Shown here: positions 58,503-64,000 of the stretch, in pieces
How positions within the stretch are numbered: position 1 is the first letter of the stretch
Layout: each line of letters opens with the position of its first letter
Translations under genes and position numbers: made by a program
Assembly (NCBI GenBank): GCA_963932145.1
Contig: OZ010586.1
Location: 56,910,650-56,974,649, forward strand
Reading direction: 5' to 3'
Length of the DNA: 64,000 nucleotides
DNA from: Acanthosepion lycidas
Taxonomy: Eukaryota > Mollusca > Cephalopoda > Sepiida > Sepiidae
Notes under the pieces: model-generated
Databases searched by the model: none
Told to the model about the DNA's origin: nothing
The model's input: only the letters and a program-made list of their open reading frames with translations

Positions 58503-58600
58503 CCCCAATATTTTCAAAAGAATTTTGAATCTTTTTGTGTGTAAAAACGTACTGATTTTTGTAAATACGGACGTCTATACACGACATTATCAGAAAATAA
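58503..58600 (-). repeat. Right arm, outer part, of the inverted repeat
   Basis: Reverse complement of 48,741-48,844. It is separated from the inner part by 4.4 kb that holds the 24-bp array, whereas the left arm has only about 55 bp between the two blocks. Confidence 0.8.
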
Positions 58601-61600
58601 AAGCAATAACTATAGTAAATTTAAAGCCAGTATACCTAAAATTCAATAAAACATTACATTACGGAGAATATTTTCCTGAACTTTTAAGATTACTGGGTAG
58701 TTAATAATTATATAAAAAGGTGCTATTAGTTTGAAATTAAAAAAATTTCATTTTTAAAAATTCATTTAAAACCTTAGGTATCGCGTTTCTGTGGGGTACC
58801 TATTTTAAAGTAAAAAATTAGAAAACTAGAAAGTTTGTAGCATTTATGAACGCCAACCAACTGAAAAATATTTATCCTCACCGATAGTTGTTCAAAAAAT
58901 ATATATCTCAATGTTATTTCATCAGTGAAAGAGTAAAAATCTTTAAATGCATAAACACAGCTAAAATAGGTTGAGAAATAATACGGAAATAATATTTCAT
59001 CATTATTCATCAAATTACCTACTGACGTTTTACTAAAGTTCTGCACAACTCAAAGGAAAAAATGAGATTATTTTATTTATTGCAGATCTGGCCTTGGTTT
59101 GTGGGCATTTCGTCTACTTCTTTATTCAACTATCAGTGGTAAGCATTTTTTTTTTTTTTTTTTTTTCATTATTATTCTAAAATATGTATACTTTCTGTTT
59201 TTCGTTAACTCCCCAAAAAACAAGTTTTTCTGAATATTCTTTCTGTGTTCCTTGCTTTCGTAAGTTTACATTCCAGTTTTATTTTCTGGGCAATGACTAT
59301 TTGTATGTGCAAGAACGTAAAAAAAGAAAAGGATCGGCGGTGTTCACATTCCAGCAGAGACTTAATAAATCTGGGTTTTTTTTCTCTCCTCTACCATGAG
59401 TAAAGTAGGTTTTTTTCGCTTTGGTAGAGCGCAGTCAATCTTGAAGAAAGAAAAATCTGAATTCGAAACCGCAGAGGGAGTTACGTGAAACCACTCCGTT
59501 TTTGGTCAATTCACAGATATTAAGGAAAGGGAAGCTATGGCGAGCTATGGCCGCTTATGTTCTAAAGAGACATGACATTTAAATTTAAAAAAAAAGACTG
59601 TTTTCCTTTGTGGCTATTTTTCATCATTTCAGTTCTTGCTAATAATAAGAAAGGAATGTCCAACATCCAATTCAACCCAAAGTTACCAAGAAAAAATTAT
59701 TTATTCGGAAAAATACACTTTTATAAAAATGTAATTTCCTTACAAATTCAGAGAAGTTATAGTTTGAGAATTGCTATGTCACAATCATTTCAAGGATAAA
59801 TTTCAAAGGATGTGCGCGGAAAATGTGATCGGCGAATCGAATACTGGGTGCGTTCATTTTTGTAAAAATGCTCTTCGGAAAGGTATGAATCGATCTCTTC
59901 TTCCCCACTTATGGGTTAAATAACATGACAAATTGGACTCTCTAGCTGTGTTTAGCAACCAGTCTAGGAGAAGGATAATTCTGAATTTAAAACATCCAGG
60001 AAAGGCTTCGGGAGTCAGCAAATTCAAAATCAAAATCCTTAAGGCAAATTCGTGACTGTTATTCAGCAACATCATCACAACTCCTGCGTTGGCTCAGGAA
60101 TCAAACAGTATATATTGACATTTACCTTTCGATTGGATCATTTCAGCGACCTGAATAGAGGAAACTTACTACATGGACAATAGTCTATTCCCCATATCCA
60201 CTTAGGCCTTGTACATACAGAGTACTATTCTATGGTCCATCTAAAATGACTAGAAAATCGTTTCAGTAATCACAACTAAATATTCATGTGTAATACTATT
60301 GTGACAGATAAATAAATACGGACAAAGGTATTTTGAGTTCATTCAAGTTCTGTAGCATTCGACAAAGAAAACTTCCTGAAAAGATATTAATTTCCATTTT
60401 ATGACATTTTTAAATGAAACCTCTTTAGGATAAATGATATAGTAATTGCATTGATATGTAAGGAAAAAATTTAGACATCTTGAACAATGTCGCGATCTTC
60501 TAATCAAATTAAAATTTATAAAATTCCCTTTACAGCTCGGAGAAAAATCAACATTTACTTTAAATATTTACATTGTAAGATGGAATAAAATCATAGTTTG
60601 TTGTCTGAATAAAAACAGACGGGAATTTTAATTGTATTTGACGTATAACTCTGAAAAAGTTTTAAGCTTAAAAGTTATTTTTCAAGAATAACCGAAAAAG
60701 AAAAAATTTTTTTATAATCCAGTATTTATTTATTTATTTATTTTTCACAAAATTCACTGTTATTGTTATAATTAGACTAGTTTGCATTCGCATGTTTTTT
60801 TTCCATTTTCTTTTTTTTTTTTTTTTTTCACATCTGCAATGGGATCGATATACTGATGCGGATGAGGATAAAATTACATTTGTATTCACGTTAAAAAGTA
60901 GATAATAATTGAATAAATAAAAAGGAAATCTATGCAGAAAAAAGATATTTTATAAACAAATTCTGAATATATTTTCAAAAGTTATTTTCAATCAAATCTT
61001 AGAGTCAACCATGACAAGTTCAAATATTGTCTGAAAGCTTTTTGAAATCAAAAGTGTTACATAAGATGTCATTTTTAAGAGGTTTATGGAAACATGAATT
61101 TAGCCAGAGATTGTAAGTTACAAAAATATATAAATTTAAGTGAAAAAAAAGTGCAATCCTATTCCCCTTACCACTACCTAAGAGCGAAAATAATGAGGTG
61201 TCTGTACAGGATTTTCCTTGATAAGCCTCTGGTTTAAGCCTGTTAATCGACGCTGTGTCTGGCTCAGGGCAACAAAATCAAATGTTCTAGAAAAACAAGG
61301 ATTGAGAGGGAAAACTCATCCTTTGGGTTGTTTTCCACCAATCAGAAGAACGGAATTTGAAACCCGCGATAATTTGAAAATGTACCTTCGTCAGCTAGTT
61401 AAAATCACTATATATTCACACCTCATCAGTGGATAGTGAAGCACATCAATAAACATTTTCAGCTGAAAGCAAAATGAGGTTTAGACTCAGTAACGACACT
61501 TGGTCAATACAAATTCCGAGTAATATGGTCTAAGCTAAAAATAGACAATGTGTTCTTCTGAAACTACCTCCAATCAGATACAAACGAAGACACATCTCTA

Positions 61601-62150
61601 ATACCATAATTCTTTATTCGCCACTCCTCATTCTTCAACAAACACTCCGTTACTATGATCAACCTCTCGACTCTTGACACGTCAGAACATTAGCAACTAT
61701 GTGTGATCTTTCCATTTTACCAAGGCCATTTTTTAACTATCAAAATGTAAGCCCCACTTTCACATAACTTTCGCTTAATTTTATAAGGCTCTCAAAAGAA
61801 TATTTTTAGCAAAACTTTAGACCCTTCTTTTCTTTTCACGTAAATTTATGGTAAATAAACAAATTCTTTTTGTTCAATGTATGGGAAAATCACTATAAAA
61901 ACTATTTTAAAAAATTTTATGTAACATTTAAGTTTTGGAATTTTTTCAAGTGCAAGGATGATTTTTTATAAAATGTACTTTTTGTAATGCGTTTTTTCTT
62001 TTCTTTAAATTTTAATTTATTTTGATCAGCTATTACCAAAAGATTCTTGGCAGACTTGGTATCAATGTTGAGTTAGTGAAAATTCTTGAAGTTAACCTGA
62101 AAGGAAAGCCTTTCAATATAGTTATTATAATAGAAATATAAGAAATCAAA
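58601..62150. other. AT-rich DNA with a dispersed repeat copy
   Basis: About 59,850-60,080 is copy 2 (inverted) of the dispersed repeat at 19,083-19,283. T-runs lie at 59,146-59,166 and 60,811-60,828. No gene is recognised. Confidence 0.55.
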
Positions 62151-64000
62151 TCTTTCTATTCCATGCTAGACAACGCCAAAGATCAGTGCAAGTTATAATT
62201 ATCATGGGAGACCTGAATGCTAAAGTAGGCAGGGAGAGGGTAGGGGAGATAGCTGGCAAATTTGTACTAGGAAACTGCAACGAACGGAGAGAAAAAAGGA
62301 TCCTATGGTGCGCGGCCAATGACCAGGTTGATCCCAAGAACATCCAAGACGATTATAGGCATGAAGAAGCCCAAGGGGAGAAGCTAAAAACCAAATTGAC
62401 TACATAACTATCAACAAAAGATTCAGGAATGCAGTTGTTCACTGCAAAACCTATCCAAGTGTCAACTGCAGAAGAGATCACCTCCCTGTTATATGTAAAC
62501 TAAGAGTGAAACTATAGAAACTGAAGAAGGCTAACACAGCACCCAAATTACAATACAACAGACTCCTGAACGACCTCAACCCGAAGGAAAAATATATGGA
62601 CCGTGTGACAAGATATGAGGGGCAAAAAGGAAATAGAAACTCTAAATGGGACACACTGAGAGAAGCTTTAGTGACATCAGCAAATGATATCATTCCAGAG
62701 GAGAATGGACGAAGAAAAAAAAAAACGAATGGATCACAGATAAAGGAGATATACATAAAAAAATAAGGGAACGAACAAGATAGAACACACACTCATTAAC
62801 AGGCTCATATTAGAGAAAGAAAAATGCTTCAGCGCTGGAACGAATATATTGAAGAACTCTTCTACAACGAAAGAGAACAACTGACAGAAATACCAATGGG
62901 CCGGAAATACTAAAAACCAAAGTAGAAGCTGCACTGACCAAATTGAACAGAAACAGGGCAGCAGGGCCAGACGGAATTGTAATAGAGATGCTGGCAGCCT
63001 TAGATGATTTCGGCATAGACAAGATTACAGAAATAATAAATGAAATCTACAACAGGGGTGATATACCAGAAGATCTAAGCAGATATATTTTCATAGCACT
63101 GTCTAAGAAACCAGAATGTTATCAGAAAGAGCAGTACAAATGCAAAACGTGCACCTGTGTTTTATAAACTACGCAAAGGTGTTCGACAAAGTACGACACA
63201 AAAATCTGTTAGAGTTGCTCAGCAACGTTGACATATTCGGGGAAAGACATTAGAATAATCAAAAATATCTGCTGTCAGCCTACCGCCTGCATACGGATAA
63301 AAATGAGTTCAGCAGATAAATAAAAATCGAAAGGAGTGTAAGGCAAGGATGTGTCTTCTCACCGAACTTATTCAACTTATACGGCGAGGCAATTCCTAGA
63401 GAACTAGAAATCCTACCAGGATTATTCATCATTGGCGGTCACAATCTTAACAAAATAAGATATGCAGATGACACAATGCTAATAGCAAACACGGTAAGGA
63501 AACTGCAAAACCTCGTACAGACGGTAGCGAAGGAAAGCGAGAAGAAGGGACTAAGCATAGACTACAAGAAGACAGATTGGATGGTCATCCGCAGAAAGAT
63601 GAGCCCGAAATGCAATTTACAGGTCGGTTATACTAAAATCAAGGAAGTACAGAAATTTAAATATTTGGGAAGTGTTCAAACAAAGGGCGTAAAGTGCGAC
63701 ACTGAGACCCGAAAACGTATTGGGATAGACAAAGATGCATTCCGAAAGCTAAGCAGAGTATCAAGAGACATGAAAGTTTTGCTGGAAACAAAGAAAAGAA
63801 TTCTGAACTGCTACATGATATCTGTCCTCCTGCATAATCTCCTCAAAGATGAAAAAGAAACTCGAAGTAACAGAAATGGGGTTCTACAGAAGGATGCTAA
63901 GGATATCATGGACCGAACATGTGAGCAACGATGAGGTTATGGAAAGAATAGAAACAAAGAGGAAACTTATACTTAACATCAGGAAAAGGCAGCTGAAATG
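62150..64000 (+). pseudogene. RTE-like LINE, 5'-truncated, endonuclease and reverse transcriptase, runs off right edge
   Basis: Read on + in changing frames: endonuclease motifs IIIMGDLNAKVG (62,200-62,235), NERREKRI, QIDYI-like (about 62,385-62,405) and DHLPVICKLRVKL (about 62,478-62,516); then the RT with RAAGPDGIVIEMLAAL (62,955-63,002), GVRQGCVFSPNLFNLYGE (about 63,335-63,390), KIRYADDTMLIAN (catalytic YADD, about 63,451-63,490), FKYLGSVQTKG, and MRISWTEHVSNDEVMERIE-like C-terminal sequence (about 63,890-63,950). Stops (for example near 62,515) and frameshifts (near 63,165, 63,240-63,320 and 63,845) inactivate it. It begins within the endonuclease domain, so the copy is 5'-truncated as is usual for LINE insertions. 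The clade is inferred from the DLNAKVG/VRQGC/FKYLG pattern. Confidence 0.82.

Noticed and set aside
59087-59139. A 53-bp exon with a TTATTTATTGCAG acceptor and GTAAGC donor
   Set aside because: The splice-like signals are good, but 53 bp encode nothing recognisable and no partner exon was found. AT-rich DNA yields such pairs by chance.

Overview
The window looks like nuclear DNA of a mollusc, most likely a cephalopod such as an octopus. This is an inference from three things: one intron-split neuronal-type potassium-channel gene in very AT-rich DNA, abundant (AT)n, (GATA)n and (CT)n microsatellites and tRNA-derived SINEs, and the mix of non-LTR, Penelope, Ty3/Gypsy and mariner-like remnants. 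No bacterial-type genes, operons or CRISPR arrays are present.

Layout. 1-1870: decayed 3' half of a CR1/Jockey-type LINE (copy A, + strand). 2870-3365: a LINE C-terminal scrap (- strand). 4105-4370 and 19549-20628: two coding exons of a Kv3/Shaw-type voltage-gated K+ channel (+ strand). They splice in phase 0 across a 15.2-kb intron. The first exon (start of the T1 domain) lies outside the window. The intron holds a dispersed repeat with a nested 54-bp mariner-type MITE (6181-7170) and a second LINE (copy B, - strand, 11.0-17.2 kb, possibly with endonuclease to 18.3 kb). Copy B's ORF is split by a 4.7-kb minisatellite of 25-bp units. 20.6-43.7 kb has no host gene that I can recognise. It carries SINEs (one pair forming a long hairpin), a 5S-rRNA/tRNA-like composite, a transposase remnant, a Penelope GIY-YIG fragment and many microsatellites. 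43.7-47.0 kb: two head-to-tail Ty3/Gypsy pol remnants (- strand), with a possible LTR at 47.8-48.4 kb. 48.7-58.6 kb: a large diverged inverted-repeat structure. Its right arm is interrupted by about 4.4 kb, most of it a second minisatellite of 24-bp units (54.15-58.18 kb). 62.15-64.0 kb: a 5'-truncated RTE-like LINE (+ strand) running off the right edge.

The K+ channel is the only gene likely to be functional. Its Zn-binding T1 motif, S1-S6 and TVGYGD filter are intact. Three gating positions that are nearly invariant in the family differ: the first S4 arginine is Phe, the fifth S4 charge (K5) is His, and the S6 PVP motif reads TIP. This points to a lineage-specific subunit with unusual or modulatory gating.

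The most striking structural result concerns the 25-bp minisatellite. It sits inside a retrotransposon reading frame, and LINE copy A in the same window shows the unexpanded state. The unit has no stop codon in any frame of the LINE coding strand. The 24-bp array has a near-perfect single unit about 1 kb away, in non-repetitive DNA of the same inverted-repeat structure.
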